Positions 35,234 to 45,279 of a stretch of DNA of 64,000 bases are shown here, one piece after another. The first letter of the stretch is position 1. Each line of letters starts with the position of its first letter. Under the pieces are notes generated by a model. It searched no databases and had not been told where the DNA came from. It saw nothing but the letters and a program-made list of their open reading frames with translations. Source of the DNA: an uncultured Lachnospiraceae bacterium (lineage in GTDB: Bacteria > Bacillota > Clostridia > Lachnospirales > Lachnospiraceae). The stretch spans positions 1-64,000 of the forward strand of contig CATOOV010000009.1 in the NCBI GenBank assembly GCA_951801955.1. The letters run 5' to 3'. Both the position numbers and the translations under genes were made by a program.

Positions 35234-35944
35234 ATGGAAATTCCGCAGCATGTAGCAATTATTTTAGACGGAAATGGTCGGTGGGCGAAGAAGCATGGAA
35301 TGCCCAGAAATTTTGGACATACCCAAGGGGCCAAAAATGTTGAGACAATTTGCCGCGAGGCATGGAATCTGGGAATTAAGTATCTGACTGTTTATGCTTT
35401 TTCTACAGAAAACTGGAGCCGTCCCAAAGAGGAAGTCAATGCGTTGATGAAACTTTTGCGAAATTATATGAAAAACTGTATCAAGACGGCAGAAAAAAAC
35501 CATATGCGGGTGCGGGTAATTGGAGATACTTCCAAGTTAGATCAAGATATTCAGGAAAGTATTTATCGGCTAGAGGAATTTTCGAAAGACCAGGATGGTT
35601 TGAATTTCCAGATTGCCATTAATTATGGCAGCCGGGATGAAATGCTTCGTGGGATGAAGCAGATGCTTACAGACTACAAAGAAAACAGATTTTCCCTGGA
35701 GGAACTAAATGAAGAAAAATTTGAAAGTTACTTGGACACAAAAGATATTCCAGAGCCAGATTTGCTGATCCGTACCAGCGGGGAACAACGATTGTCCAAT
35801 TATCTGTTGTGGCAGCTTGCCTATAGTGAACTGTATTTTACGGAAGTTCCTTGGCCCGATTTTACAAAAGAGGAATTAGTAAAAGCCATTGAGGACTATA
35901 ATAGAAGAGACAGACGCTATGGTGGAATCAAAGATCCGCAGTAA
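35234..35944 (+). CDS. uppS: Undecaprenyl diphosphate synthase (isoprenyl transferase)
   Basis: It extends farnesyl diphosphate with isopentenyl units to make the C55 lipid carrier for wall synthesis. The 236-residue cis-prenyl transferase has ILDGNGRWAKKHG (catalytic Asp), TVYAFSTENWSRPKEEV, and RTSGEQRLSNYLLWQLAYSE. I start at ATG 35234 because GGAGG lies 5 bp upstream; the ATG at 35222 overlaps that site. Confidence 0.95.
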   Translation: MEIPQHVAIILDGNGRWAKKHGMPRNFGHTQGAKNVETICREAWNLGIKYLTVYAFSTENWSRPKEEVNALMKLLRNYMKNCIKTAEKNHMRVRVIGDTSKLDQDIQESIYRLEEFSKDQDGLNFQIAINYGSRDEMLRGMKQMLTDYKENRFSLEELNEEKFESYLDTKDIPEPDLLIRTSGEQRLSNYLLWQLAYSELYFTEVPWPDFTKEELVKAIEDYNRRDRRYGGIKDPQ

Positions 35945-35988
35945 GCAGGTAGCGTTCTTGAATGCTTACGGGAAAAGGAGGAATCAGG

Positions 35989-36792
35989 GTGTTCCAGACA
36001 CGATTATTGAGTGGCATTGTATTGGTGGCAGCGGCGCTTGTGTTGATTAGTACTGGCGGAACTATATTGCTTGCCGGTCTTATGCTCATATCTTTCATTG
36101 GCTTGTTTGAATTATACCGCATCTGTCATATTGAAAAATCCCTGTTGGGAATGATTGGGTATTTTGCTGTGTTGGTTTATTATATCAACCTTGCGGTTCC
36201 CTTTATCCCTATGACAGAATTATTTGTATTAGGATTTTTGGTTTTAATAATGGCAGTATATGTTTTCAAATTTCCAGAATTTAAAGCAGAGCAGGTTTTT
36301 GCAGGTTTTTTTGGGGTATTCTATGTGGCAGTTATGTTGTCTTGTATCTACCAAACCCGGATGATGAAGGCAGGCGTCTATATTGTCTGGCTGATTTTTT
36401 TATGTTCATGGGGAAGCGATACCTGTGCATATTGTGTAGGGGTCTTAATTGGAAAACATAAGATGGCGCCTCGATTAAGCCCAAAAAAATCTGTGGAAGG
36501 AGCAGTTGGAGGAATTTTGGGAGCTGTTCTTTTGACAATGTTGTATGGATATATCTTTCACAGACAGATGAATCTTACTGTGGAAAGTATTTTTATTCTG
36601 GCGGGAATCAGCGCTGCAGGCGCTGTGATTGCCATGGTGGGGGATCTTGCGGCATCTGCGATAAAGCGTAATTATGAAATCAAAGATTATGGAACATTAA
36701 TTCCAGGACATGGCGGAATTTTAGATCGTTTTGACAGCGTGATTTTTACAGCACCCATGGTATATTATCTTGTAAGGTTTTTGATAAGATAG
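35989..36792 (+). CDS. cdsA: Phosphatidate cytidylyltransferase
   Basis: It makes CDP-diacylglycerol for phospholipids. The membrane protein of 267 residues has about eight segments and the family signature near the C-terminus (VGDLAASAIKRNYEIKDYG, IPGHGGILDRFDS). I take the GTG at 35989 as start because AAGGAGG stands 8 bp before it; the ATG at 35962 lies upstream of that ribosome site. Confidence 0.93.
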   Translation: MFQTRLLSGIVLVAAALVLISTGGTILLAGLMLISFIGLFELYRICHIEKSLLGMIGYFAVLVYYINLAVPFIPMTELFVLGFLVLIMAVYVFKFPEFKAEQVFAGFFGVFYVAVMLSCIYQTRMMKAGVYIVWLIFLCSWGSDTCAYCVGVLIGKHKMAPRLSPKKSVEGAVGGILGAVLLTMLYGYIFHRQMNLTVESIFILAGISAAGAVIAMVGDLAASAIKRNYEIKDYGTLIPGHGGILDRFDSVIFTAPMVYYLVRFLIR

Positions 36793-36801
36793 GAGAGACA
36801 T

Positions 36802-37950
36802 ATGAAAAAGATTGCATTACTGGGTTCCACTGGTTCCATTGGAACACAAACCCTTGAGATTGTACGAGAACATAAGGATCTTGAAATAACAGCGCTTGCC
36901 GCTGGAAGAAATGTATCTCTTCTGGAAAAGCAGATTCGAGAGTTTCAGCCGAAACTTGCCGTTCTGTGGGAGGAACAGGCGGCAAAAGATCTGCGGCGGC
37001 GGGTACAGGATCTTCCTATCAAAATTTTATCTGGTATGGAAGGGCTTCTGGAAATTGCTGTGATGCCTGAATCGGAAATACTGGTAACAGCAATTGTTGG
37101 GATGCTGGGAATCCGTCCTACCATCGCGGCAATTGAAGCAGGGAAAACCATTGCCCTTGCCAATAAAGAAACGTTGGTAACGGCTGGTCATCTTATTATG
37201 CCTTTGGCAAAGAAAAACCATGTGTCTATTTTGCCGGTAGATAGTGAACACAGCGCGATTTTCCAATCATTAAACGGCGAGCATGGCAACAAGATTCATA
37301 AAATCCTTCTAACGGCTTCTGGGGGACCGTTCCGGGGGAAGAAGAGGGAGGAATTACAAAAGATCCAGGTGGAAGATGCGCTGAAACATCCCAACTGGTC
37401 TATGGGAAGGAAGATTACGATTGATTCTGCCACTATGGTTAATAAAGGTCTGGAAGTGATGGAGGCGAAGTGGCTTTTTGATGTGAATTTAGATCAGATT
37501 CAAGTAGTTGTCCATCCTGAGAGTGTCATACACTCCATGGTAGAATACGAAGATGGTGCGGTGATTGCACAGCTTGGCACGCCAGATATGCGGCTTCCCA
37601 TACAGTATGCGTTATACTATCCAGAGCGACGCAGCCTGTCAGGAAAAAGACTGGATTTTTTTGAACTTGCCAGCCTCACTTTTGAAAAACCAGATCTTGA
37701 TACATTCCAGGGATTGCGTCTTGCATTTACTGCAATGGAACAAGGCGGAAACATTCCAACAGCATATAATGCCGCAAATGAGAAAGCAGTTGCATTGTTT
37801 TTAGATAGAAAAATTTCTTTTTTACAGATTCCAGAAATCATTCAGACATGTATGGAAACATGTGTATTTGAAAAACAGCCAAATGTAGAGAAAATTCTTG
37901 AAACGGAAGCAGAAGTGTATGCTTTGATAGAAAGCAGGTGGTCATTTTGA
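36802..37950 (+). CDS. dxr: 1-deoxy-D-xylulose 5-phosphate reductoisomerase
   Basis: Second enzyme of the MEP pathway, target of fosmidomycin. The 382-residue protein begins with the NADPH loop LLGSTGSIGTQTL and carries ANKETLVTAG, PVDSEHSAIFQ (metal ligands), and TIDSATMVNKGLEVMEAKWLF. The length is normal. Its end overlaps the start of rseP. Confidence 0.97.
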   Translation: MKKIALLGSTGSIGTQTLEIVREHKDLEITALAAGRNVSLLEKQIREFQPKLAVLWEEQAAKDLRRRVQDLPIKILSGMEGLLEIAVMPESEILVTAIVGMLGIRPTIAAIEAGKTIALANKETLVTAGHLIMPLAKKNHVSILPVDSEHSAIFQSLNGEHGNKIHKILLTASGGPFRGKKREELQKIQVEDALKHPNWSMGRKITIDSATMVNKGLEVMEAKWLFDVNLDQIQVVVHPESVIHSMVEYEDGAVIAQLGTPDMRLPIQYALYYPERRSLSGKRLDFFELASLTFEKPDLDTFQGLRLAFTAMEQGGNIPTAYNAANEKAVALFLDRKISFLQIPEIIQTCMETCVFEKQPNVEKILETEAEVYALIESRWSF

Positions 37951-38981
37951 ATATTATAATTGCGCTTATTATATTTAGTATTATTATTTTATTTCACGAG
38001 CTTGGGCATTTTCTCCTTGCAAAGAAAAATAAAATTAAGGTCAATGAGTTTTGTCTTGGATTGGGACCTACTTTGGTAGGTTTTACGAAAGGTGAGACGA
38101 AATATTCTCTTAAGTTGTTTCCCTTCGGCGGCGCCTGCATGATGGAAGGGGAAGATGGGGAGAGCCAGGATACCAGGGCATTTAACAGCAAGTCTGTATG
38201 GGCGCGGATCAGTGTCGTTGCTGCTGGTCCTGTATTTAATTTTATTATGGCATGGATGTTTGCTTTGATTGTCATAGCAAGCGTAGGTTATGACAGACCT
38301 GTACTGACAGGAGTAAGGGAAGATTTCCCTGCTGAGGAGGCGGGGCTGCAACAGGGTGACGAGATCATTTCCATGAATGGTTACCACACTCATTTCTTTC
38401 GGGAAGTCAGCCAGTATTCCCTGTTTCATCCAGGGGAAAAGGTAGAGGTTGTGTATCAGAGAGATGGAAAACGTTACAATACCACATTGGCTCCCAAGCT
38501 GGACCAGGAGAGTGGAAGGGAGCTGCTGGGAATGAATGGAAGCTCATTGAGACAGAAAGGGACGTTCCTGCAGACAATTTCCCATAGTTTTTATGAAGTG
38601 AAATACTGGATTTACAATACAATGGAAAGCCTTCGGATGCTGGTGACGGGAAAAGTTGGTTTAAAGGATCTGTCTGGACCTGTGGGAATTGTAAAGGTGA
38701 TGGGAGATACTTACGACAGCAGCCAGTCTGCAGGAGGAACTGGGTTTGCCATTTTAAGTATGATTAATTTTTCTATTTTCCTGTCGGCAAACTTGGGAAT
38801 TATGAATCTTTTGCCCATTCCGGCGCTGGATGGAGGACGGTTGGTATTTTTAATTATCGAGGCGATCCGCAGAAAAAAGATTGATCCTGAAAAAGAAGGA
38901 ATGGTGCATTTTGTGGGATTGATGGCATTGATGGCATTGATGGTACTTGTGATGTTTAACGATATTCGAAATATTTTTTAG
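37947..38981 (+). CDS. rseP: Site-2 intramembrane protease RseP
   Basis: The 344-residue membrane metalloprotease cleaves membrane-anchored anti-sigma factors or signal-peptide remnants. HELGH is at residues 17-21 in the first segment, a PDZ domain lies at about 110-200, and the LDGGR metal site is at about 294-298. I favour TTG 37947, overlapping the dxr stop (TTGA) with AGGTGG 5 bp upstream, since the product then begins MNIIIALIIF as in relatives; GTG 37938 is the alternative. A small in-frame 9-bp repeat (LMALMALM) lies near the end. Confidence 0.92.
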   Translation: MNIIIALIIFSIIILFHELGHFLLAKKNKIKVNEFCLGLGPTLVGFTKGETKYSLKLFPFGGACMMEGEDGESQDTRAFNSKSVWARISVVAAGPVFNFIMAWMFALIVIASVGYDRPVLTGVREDFPAEEAGLQQGDEIISMNGYHTHFFREVSQYSLFHPGEKVEVVYQRDGKRYNTTLAPKLDQESGRELLGMNGSSLRQKGTFLQTISHSFYEVKYWIYNTMESLRMLVTGKVGLKDLSGPVGIVKVMGDTYDSSQSAGGTGFAILSMINFSIFLSANLGIMNLLPIPALDGGRLVFLIIEAIRRKKIDPEKEGMVHFVGLMALMALMVLVMFNDIRNIF

Positions 38982-38992
38982 AGGAAACAGGA

Positions 38993-40060
38993 ATGGAAAG
39001 TCAAATTGTCAGGAAACATACAAGGGAAGTAACAATTGGAAACCGTGTGATTGGCGGCTCTCATCCAATTTTGATTCAGTCTATGACAAATACTCGGACA
39101 GAGGATGTCAAAGGTACGATTACGCAGATTCAGCAGCTTACGGCGGCAGGCTGTGAGATTATCCGATGTGCGGTGCCTACCATGGAAGCCGCCAAGGCTT
39201 TAGCGGATATCAAAAAAGGAATTACCATCCCGTTAGTGGCAGATATCCATTTTGATTACCAGCTTGCCATTGCCGCTATGGAGCATGGAGCGGATAAGAT
39301 TCGCATAAACCCTGGAAATATCGGCGCAAGAGAACGGATCCAAGCTGTCATTGATGTGGCGAAAGAACGAAATATTCCGATCCGTGTAGGAGTAAACAGT
39401 GGATCCTTGGAAAAAGAACTGGTGGAAAAATATCATGGTGTTACGGCAGAAGGAATTGTAGAAAGTGCTTTGGATAAAGTGCGCATGATCGAAGAAATGG
39501 GATATCATAACCTGGTGGTCAGTATTAAATCCTCGGATGTGTTGATGTGTGTCCGTGCCCATGAGCAGATTGCTGCTTTGACAGATTATCCTTTGCATGT
39601 GGGAATTACCGAATCAGGAACGATTACCAGCGGCAATATTAAATCCGCCATGGGATTGGGTATGATTTTAAGCCAGGGAATTGGAGATACCATTCGTGTG
39701 TCCCTGACGGGAGATCCTTTAGAAGAAGTCAAGTCGGCAAAAATTATTCTACGGACATTAGGGCTTCGTAAAGGGGGGATTGAAGTGGTATCTTGTCCTA
39801 CCTGCGGCAGAACCCAGATTGACCTGATTGGTTTGGCGAATCAAGTGGAGACGATGGTCAGCGATATACCATTAGATCTGAAGGTCGCCGTAATGGGGTG
39901 CGTAGTCAATGGTCCAGGAGAGGCAAAGGAAGCAGATATCGGAATTGCTGGAGGCATAGGGGAAGGATTGCTTATTAAGCATGGGGAAATCTATAAAAAA
40001 GTAAAAGAGGAGGAACTGCTGCCAGCCCTCCGTTACGAATTGCTGCATTGGAGTGAGTAA
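38993..40060 (+). CDS. ispG: 4-hydroxy-3-methylbut-2-enyl diphosphate synthase (flavodoxin)
   Basis: The [4Fe-4S] enzyme of the MEP pathway. The TIM-barrel part (GGSHPILIQSMTNT near the start; DIHFDYQLA; INPGNIGARERI) is followed by the cluster domain with SCPTCGR and CVVNGPGEAKEADIG cysteines. The 355-residue length is normal for the bacterial short form. It lies between rseP and polC, a common order. Confidence 0.96.
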   Translation: MESQIVRKHTREVTIGNRVIGGSHPILIQSMTNTRTEDVKGTITQIQQLTAAGCEIIRCAVPTMEAAKALADIKKGITIPLVADIHFDYQLAIAAMEHGADKIRINPGNIGARERIQAVIDVAKERNIPIRVGVNSGSLEKELVEKYHGVTAEGIVESALDKVRMIEEMGYHNLVVSIKSSDVLMCVRAHEQIAALTDYPLHVGITESGTITSGNIKSAMGLGMILSQGIGDTIRVSLTGDPLEEVKSAKIILRTLGLRKGGIEVVSCPTCGRTQIDLIGLANQVETMVSDIPLDLKVAVMGCVVNGPGEAKEADIGIAGGIGEGLLIKHGEIYKKVKEEELLPALRYELLHWSE

Positions 40061-40063
40061 AAT

Positions 40064-43000
40064 ATGGGCAAGCTGTTTTTTGATGTATTTCCAGACTTGA
40101 AAATCCCATCGGAAATGGAAAGGCTGTTAGGAGATGTAGAAGTAACAAAGGTTTCCACCAACCAGAAACGTGACCATCTCAGAGTATATTTGAAAAGTTC
40201 CAGATTGATCGAAAAGAATCGCATTTTCCGATTGGAAAGGGACATTAAAAAGCAGCTTTTTCCAAAACATGAACTTTCTGTAAAGATCATTGAAAAATTT
40301 CAGCTTTCTGAGCAATATAATCCTCAGAAGCTGATGAATGTATACAGGGAGAGTGTGATAGAGGAATTTCGCACTTACAGTCTGCTGGAATACAGCATAC
40401 TAAAGATGGCACAGATGGATTTTCCAAAAGAAAACAAGCTGAACCTTATCTTGGAGGATTCGGTGGTCGCAAGGGAGAAATCTGAGGATATGGTTCAGAT
40501 TTTAGAAAAAATTATCTGTGAGAGATGCGGGCTTGATGTGGATATTCAGGTGGATTATACTGAGCCGAAAGAGAAAAAACACAAAAAGAACAGTGATATC
40601 CGTATTCAGAATGAGGTACATAGGATTATTGCCGCTTCCTCTATGGGACATGCAAAGACAAACGACGGTAGTCAGGAATTTGTTCAGGAGGAACAGAAAC
40701 TATCGCCAGAAACAAGACAATCCCAGGGCGACGTACCATTTACCGCCGATTCTGTATTGACGGCAGCAAATATTTCTCCAAATACCTTTGAACACAGGGA
40801 AAGAAAGAAATCTGCCAGAAATGAAAAAGCAGGCTCTTTTTCCAAAGGGGAATATTCCAAAGGCAAGAATGGGCGCAGTTACTATGGAGGAAGAGTTAAA
40901 CGGTCAGATCATCCAGATGTGGTCTATGGACGTGAGTTTGACGAGGATGCCATTAATATAGATCAGATTGTGGGTGAAATGGGGGAGGTGGTAATTCGGG
41001 GAAAAATATTAAGCTTGGAAACCAGGGAAATCCGCAATGAAAAGACGATCATTATGTTTGCTGTCACAGATTTTACAGATACTATGATGGTAAAAATGTT
41101 TGCCAGAAATGAATTTGTACCAGAGATTACCGCAGAAGTGAAAAAAGGGGCTTTTTTAAAGATCAAAGGGGTTACTACCATAGACCGATTTGATGGCGAA
41201 CTTACGATTGGTTCTGTTGTGGGAATTAAGAAAATTTCAGATTTTACCAGCAGCCGTATGGATACAAGCCCTCAAAAGCGTGTGGAACTGCACTGCCACA
41301 CAAAGATGAGTGATATGGATGGGGTATCAGAAGTGAAAGATCTGATCAAACGTGCCAAAAAGTGGGGACATTCGGCGATTGCAGTGACAGACCATGGAAA
41401 TGTACAGGCATTTCCCGATGCAAACCATGCCATCTCCCCGGAGGATGATTTTAAAGTTCTCTATGGCGTGGAGGCTTATCTTGTGGATGACTTAAAAAAT
41501 ATTATTGAAAATCCCAAAGGACAACATCTGAATGATACTTTTGTGGTGTTTGACCTGGAGACCACGGGTTTTTCCCCTCTCAACCATAAGATTATCGAGA
41601 TTGGCGCCGTAAAGGTCAAGGATGGAAAAATATCAGATCGTTTTTCCACTTTTGTCAATCCAGAAGTACCCATACCCTTTAAAATCGAAGAGTTGACCAG
41701 TATCCGGGACGATATGGTATTGGATGCGCCAAAGATTGAAAAGGTTCTCCCTGAATTTATGGCGTTTTGTGAAGGAGCTATTATGGTGGCTCATAATGCT
41801 GGGTTTGATATGAGCTTTATTAGTAATAATTGCCAGCGCCAGAAACTACCTTGCGAATATACTGTAATTGATACCGTGGCGCTTGCCAGGGTATTGATGC
41901 CTCAATTAAGCCGGTTTAAACTGGACAAGGTGGCAAAGGCTTTGAAAATTTCCCTGGATAACCATCATCGTGCCGTGGACGACGCGGCATGTACTGCAGA
42001 AATTTTTCTGAGATTTATGGAAATGCTAAGGGAACGGGGAATCGAAACCTTAGAACAGGTCAATGAACTTGGAAGTACCTCCGTGGACAATATTAAAAAA
42101 TTGCCCAGCCACCATGCCATCATCCTTGCAGCCAATGATTTAGGGCGTATCAATCTTTATCGGTTGGTGTCAGATTCACATTTGACATATTTTCATAGGC
42201 AGCCCCGAATTCCAAAGAGTGAGTTTTTAAAACACAGGGAAGGGTTGTTGATCGGTTCTGCATGTGAAGCAGGAGAGCTGTACCAGGCAATTCTGCGGGG
42301 AAGTTCTGAGGAGGAAATTGCAAGGCTGGTAAGGTTTTATGATTATCTAGAAATCCAGCCTCTGGGAAACAATGCGTTTCTGATGAAAGAAGACAACCCT
42401 ATGGCTGCTTCCAAAGAGGAATTAAGGAACATTAATCGAAGAATTGTAAAGCTTGGGGAAGAATTTGGCAAGTTGGTGGTGGCAACTTGTGATGTACACT
42501 TTTTGGATCCAGAAGATGAAGTATACCGGCGGATTATCATGGCTGGAAAGGGATTTAAGGATGCGGATGACCAGGCGCCATTGTATTTGCATACGACAGA
42601 AGAAATGCTGGAAGAATTTGCATACCTGGGCAGCGAGAAGGCAGAAGAGGTGGTTATCACCAATACAAATAAGATTGCTGCCATGTGTGAAAAAATTTCC
42701 CCGGTCCGCCCAGACAAATGTCCCCCAGTAATTGAAAATTCTGACCAGATGCTCAGGGATATCTGTTATAACCGTGCCCATGAGATTTATGGGGACAATC
42801 TGCCGGAGATTGTCGAGGAAAGACTGGAACGGGAACTAAATTCCATTATTTCCAATGGTTATGCGGTAATGTATATTATCGCGCAGAAACTGGTGTGGAA
42901 ATCAAATGAGGACGGATACCTGGTAGGTTCCAGGGGATCTGTAGGCTCTTCCTTTGTCGCGACCATGTCAGGTATTACAGAGGTAAACCCCCTGTCACCG

Positions 43001-44611
43001 CACTATTACTGCAAACATTGCCATTACAGTGATTTTGACTCCCCAGAAGTAAAAGTGTTTGCAGGACGTGCCGGATGTGATATGCCAGACAGGGACTGTC
43101 CAGTTTGTGGGAAACCTTTGGAAAAGGAGGGCTTTGATATTCCTTTTGAGACATTCCTTGGTTTTAAGGGGAACAAGGAGCCGGATATTGATTTGAATTT
43201 TTCGGGAGAATACCAAAGCAAGGCACATGCATATTGCGAGGTGATCTTTGGATATGGGCAGACTTATCGTGCTGGTACGATTGGTACGCTTGCCGATAAG
43301 ACGGCTTTTGGCTATATAAAAAATTATTATGAAGAGCGGGGAATCCGCAAGCGGAATTGTGAAATTGACCGTATTGTACAAGGATGTGTGGGGGTCAGGC
43401 GTACCACTGGACAGCATCCTGGGGGGATTATCGTACTTCCTTTGGGGGAGGAAATCCATTCTTTTACCCCTATCCAGCATCCGGCAAACGATATGGAAAC
43501 AGATATTATTACAACCCATTTTGATTACCATTCCATAGACCATAACTTGCTGAAATTGGATATCCTTGGACACGACGATCCTACCATGATTCGTATGCTG
43601 GAAGATTTAACCGGGATTGACCCACAGAAAATTCCTTTGGATGATAAGGATGTCATGTCGCTGTTTCAGAGCACGAAAGCTTTGGGAATTGACCCAGAAG
43701 ATATCGGCGGCTGCAAGCTTGGTTCCCTGGGGATTCCAGAGTTTGGAACGGAGTTTGTAATTCAAATGCTTATTGATACCAATCCACAGTCTTTTTCTGA
43801 TTTGGTGCGTATTTCTGGCTTATCCCATGGGACAGATGTTTGGCTTGGGAATGCCCAGACACTGATTCAGGAAGGAAAAGCTACCATTTCTACTGCGATC
43901 TGTACCCGTGATGATATTATGACGTATTTGATTGGCATGGGGATGGAAAGCGAGTTGAGTTTTACCATTATGGAGAGCGTCCGAAAAGGGAAAGGATTAA
44001 AACCGGAGTGGGAGCAGGTTATGGCGGAACACAAGGTGCCGGACTGGTATATCTGGTCTTGTAAGAAAATTAAGTACATGTTCCCCAAGGCACATGCAGC
44101 GGCATATGTTATGATGGCATGGCGTATTGCCTATTGCAAAGTATTTTATCCATTGGCATATTATGCTGCATTTTTCAGTATCCGTGCCACTTCTTTCAGT
44201 TATGAATTGATGTGCCAGGGAAAGGAAAAATTAAATTATTTTATCGCAGATTATGAGCGCAGAAAAGATTCCTTGACGAAAAAAGAGCAAGATACCATAA
44301 AGGATATGAAGATTGTCCAGGAGATGTATGCCAGAGGATTTACATTTGTACCGCTGGACTTGTTTACGGCACAGGCACATACCTTTCAAATTGTCGATGG
44401 AAAACTGATGCCTTCCTTAGACAGTATTGAAGGGCTTGGGGATAAGGCGGCGGAGGCAGTGGTGGAAGCTGCAAAGGATGGTCCGTTTTTGTCGAAGGAT
44501 GATTTTCGCCAGCGGACCAAAGTCTCTAAGACAGTGATTGACCTGATGAATGATTTAGGGATTTTAGGTGATTTGCCGGAATCCAACCAGTTATCCTTGT
44601 TTGATTTTTAG
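40064..44611 (+). CDS. polC: DNA polymerase III alpha subunit, PolC type
   Basis: The main replicative polymerase of low-GC Gram-positives. The 1515 residues hold an N-terminal tau-binding part, an OB fold (about 310-395), a PHP domain interrupted by the DEDDh proofreading exonuclease (FVVFDLETTGFSP near 487-499, with HNAGFD and HRAVDDA), the catalytic palm with PDIDLNFS, and a C-terminal clamp-binding motif near NQLSLFDF, the last residues. The start ATG 40064 follows GGAGTGAG at the end of ispG, 3 bp after its stop. An intact gene. Confidence 0.97.
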   Translation: MGKLFFDVFPDLKIPSEMERLLGDVEVTKVSTNQKRDHLRVYLKSSRLIEKNRIFRLERDIKKQLFPKHELSVKIIEKFQLSEQYNPQKLMNVYRESVIEEFRTYSLLEYSILKMAQMDFPKENKLNLILEDSVVAREKSEDMVQILEKIICERCGLDVDIQVDYTEPKEKKHKKNSDIRIQNEVHRIIAASSMGHAKTNDGSQEFVQEEQKLSPETRQSQGDVPFTADSVLTAANISPNTFEHRERKKSARNEKAGSFSKGEYSKGKNGRSYYGGRVKRSDHPDVVYGREFDEDAINIDQIVGEMGEVVIRGKILSLETREIRNEKTIIMFAVTDFTDTMMVKMFARNEFVPEITAEVKKGAFLKIKGVTTIDRFDGELTIGSVVGIKKISDFTSSRMDTSPQKRVELHCHTKMSDMDGVSEVKDLIKRAKKWGHSAIAVTDHGNVQAFPDANHAISPEDDFKVLYGVEAYLVDDLKNIIENPKGQHLNDTFVVFDLETTGFSPLNHKIIEIGAVKVKDGKISDRFSTFVNPEVPIPFKIEELTSIRDDMVLDAPKIEKVLPEFMAFCEGAIMVAHNAGFDMSFISNNCQRQKLPCEYTVIDTVALARVLMPQLSRFKLDKVAKALKISLDNHHRAVDDAACTAEIFLRFMEMLRERGIETLEQVNELGSTSVDNIKKLPSHHAIILAANDLGRINLYRLVSDSHLTYFHRQPRIPKSEFLKHREGLLIGSACEAGELYQAILRGSSEEEIARLVRFYDYLEIQPLGNNAFLMKEDNPMAASKEELRNINRRIVKLGEEFGKLVVATCDVHFLDPEDEVYRRIIMAGKGFKDADDQAPLYLHTTEEMLEEFAYLGSEKAEEVVITNTNKIAAMCEKISPVRPDKCPPVIENSDQMLRDICYNRAHEIYGDNLPEIVEERLERELNSIISNGYAVMYIIAQKLVWKSNEDGYLVGSRGSVGSSFVATMSGITEVNPLSPHYYCKHCHYSDFDSPEVKVFAGRAGCDMPDRDCPVCGKPLEKEGFDIPFETFLGFKGNKEPDIDLNFSGEYQSKAHAYCEVIFGYGQTYRAGTIGTLADKTAFGYIKNYYEERGIRKRNCEIDRIVQGCVGVRRTTGQHPGGIIVLPLGEEIHSFTPIQHPANDMETDIITTHFDYHSIDHNLLKLDILGHDDPTMIRMLEDLTGIDPQKIPLDDKDVMSLFQSTKALGIDPEDIGGCKLGSLGIPEFGTEFVIQMLIDTNPQSFSDLVRISGLSHGTDVWLGNAQTLIQEGKATISTAICTRDDIMTYLIGMGMESELSFTIMESVRKGKGLKPEWEQVMAEHKVPDWYIWSCKKIKYMFPKAHAAAYVMMAWRIAYCKVFYPLAYYAAFFSIRATSFSYELMCQGKEKLNYFIADYERRKDSLTKKEQDTIKDMKIVQEMYARGFTFVPLDLFTAQAHTFQIVDGKLMPSLDSIEGLGDKAAEAVVEAAKDGPFLSKDDFRQRTKVSKTVIDLMNDLGILGDLPESNQLSLFDF

Positions 44612-44715
44612 ATTAAAAAAGATAATAGCGAAATGTAGGGATAGGGCAAACTGGGTAAAAATAATAACGAAGTGTAAAGATATGATGAATTGAGGAAAAG
44701 ATAATAGCGAAACGT
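44612..44715 (+). repeat. 39-bp tandem repeat after polC
   Basis: The word ATAATAGCGAA with flanking AAAAG and GTA recurs at 44622, 44661 and 44701 (periods 39 and 40), with divergence between copies. Unlike the other arrays it does not clearly copy the polC 3' end. Confidence 0.75.
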
Positions 44716-44785
44716 AAGAAATTATATCACAGAAGTTTCGCCGTTTTCTATACGAAACTGCAAAAGAAAAGGAGGAAAAGACACT

Positions 44786-45118
44786 ATGACGTTTGAAACA
44801 TTTTTTGAAGAGGTAAAAAAGACACTGATGCGGGCAGATGCGGGCAGCATACAGGAGCATTTGGCATATCAATTCAACATTACAGGAGATGCCGCGGGTA
44901 CCTTCTATGTGGAAGTAAAAGATGGCAAGCTGTATGTGGAGCCTTATGAATACTATGACAGAGATGTCATTTTTACTTGTTCAGCAAAGACATTGAGAAA
45001 AATTGCAGAAGGGAAAAAGGACCCCATCGTTGCAGTCACGATGCAGAAATTAAAAGTAGATGGAAACATTGACAAGGCATTAAAACTGAAAACGCTCCTT
45101 CCAGGAAAAGAAAAGTAA
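44786..45118 (+). CDS. SCP2 sterol-binding domain protein
   Basis: The 110-residue single-domain protein (YQFNITGDAAGTFYVEVKDG, VIFTCSAKTLRKIAEGKKDP, KLKVDGNIDKALKL) has the SCP2 lipid-binding fold. In bacteria such small proteins may bind fatty acyl or other lipids, but the role is unknown. AAAGGAGG lies before the ATG. It converges with xpt across a cloverleaf-like palindrome. Confidence 0.88.
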   Translation: MTFETFFEEVKKTLMRADAGSIQEHLAYQFNITGDAAGTFYVEVKDGKLYVEPYEYYDRDVIFTCSAKTLRKIAEGKKDPIVAVTMQKLKVDGNIDKALKLKTLLPGKEK

Positions 45119-45126
45119 GACCAGCC

Positions 45127-45279
45127 AACGATTCAGAACCCCATGCCACAGACATGCCAGCAGAGCTGTCATGTCTGTGGCTGAGGGGGATTAATCCCCC
45201 TCATGGAAATAGAAATTCATCCCATATCAAATAAATTTGAAAGGTTTGAATTTCTATTTCCATGGGGTTCTGAATCGTT
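45127..45279. repeat. 153-bp four-way-junction palindrome
   Basis: The outer 19-bp arms (AACGATTCAGAACCCCATG 45127-45145 and its complement 45261-45279) enclose three hairpins: 45146-45180 with an 11-bp stem and a further CAGC-AGA-GCTG tip; the perfect 20-bp palindrome GAGGGGGATTAATCCCCCTC (45183-45202); and an 18-bp stem (45202-45219 with 45247-45264). The third stem and the outer arm compete for the same CATG at 45261-45264. It lies between two convergent genes and reaches 2 bases into the xpt stop codon. It can act as a two-way terminator, but T runs are short; a mobile element origin is also possible. Confidence 0.85.
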
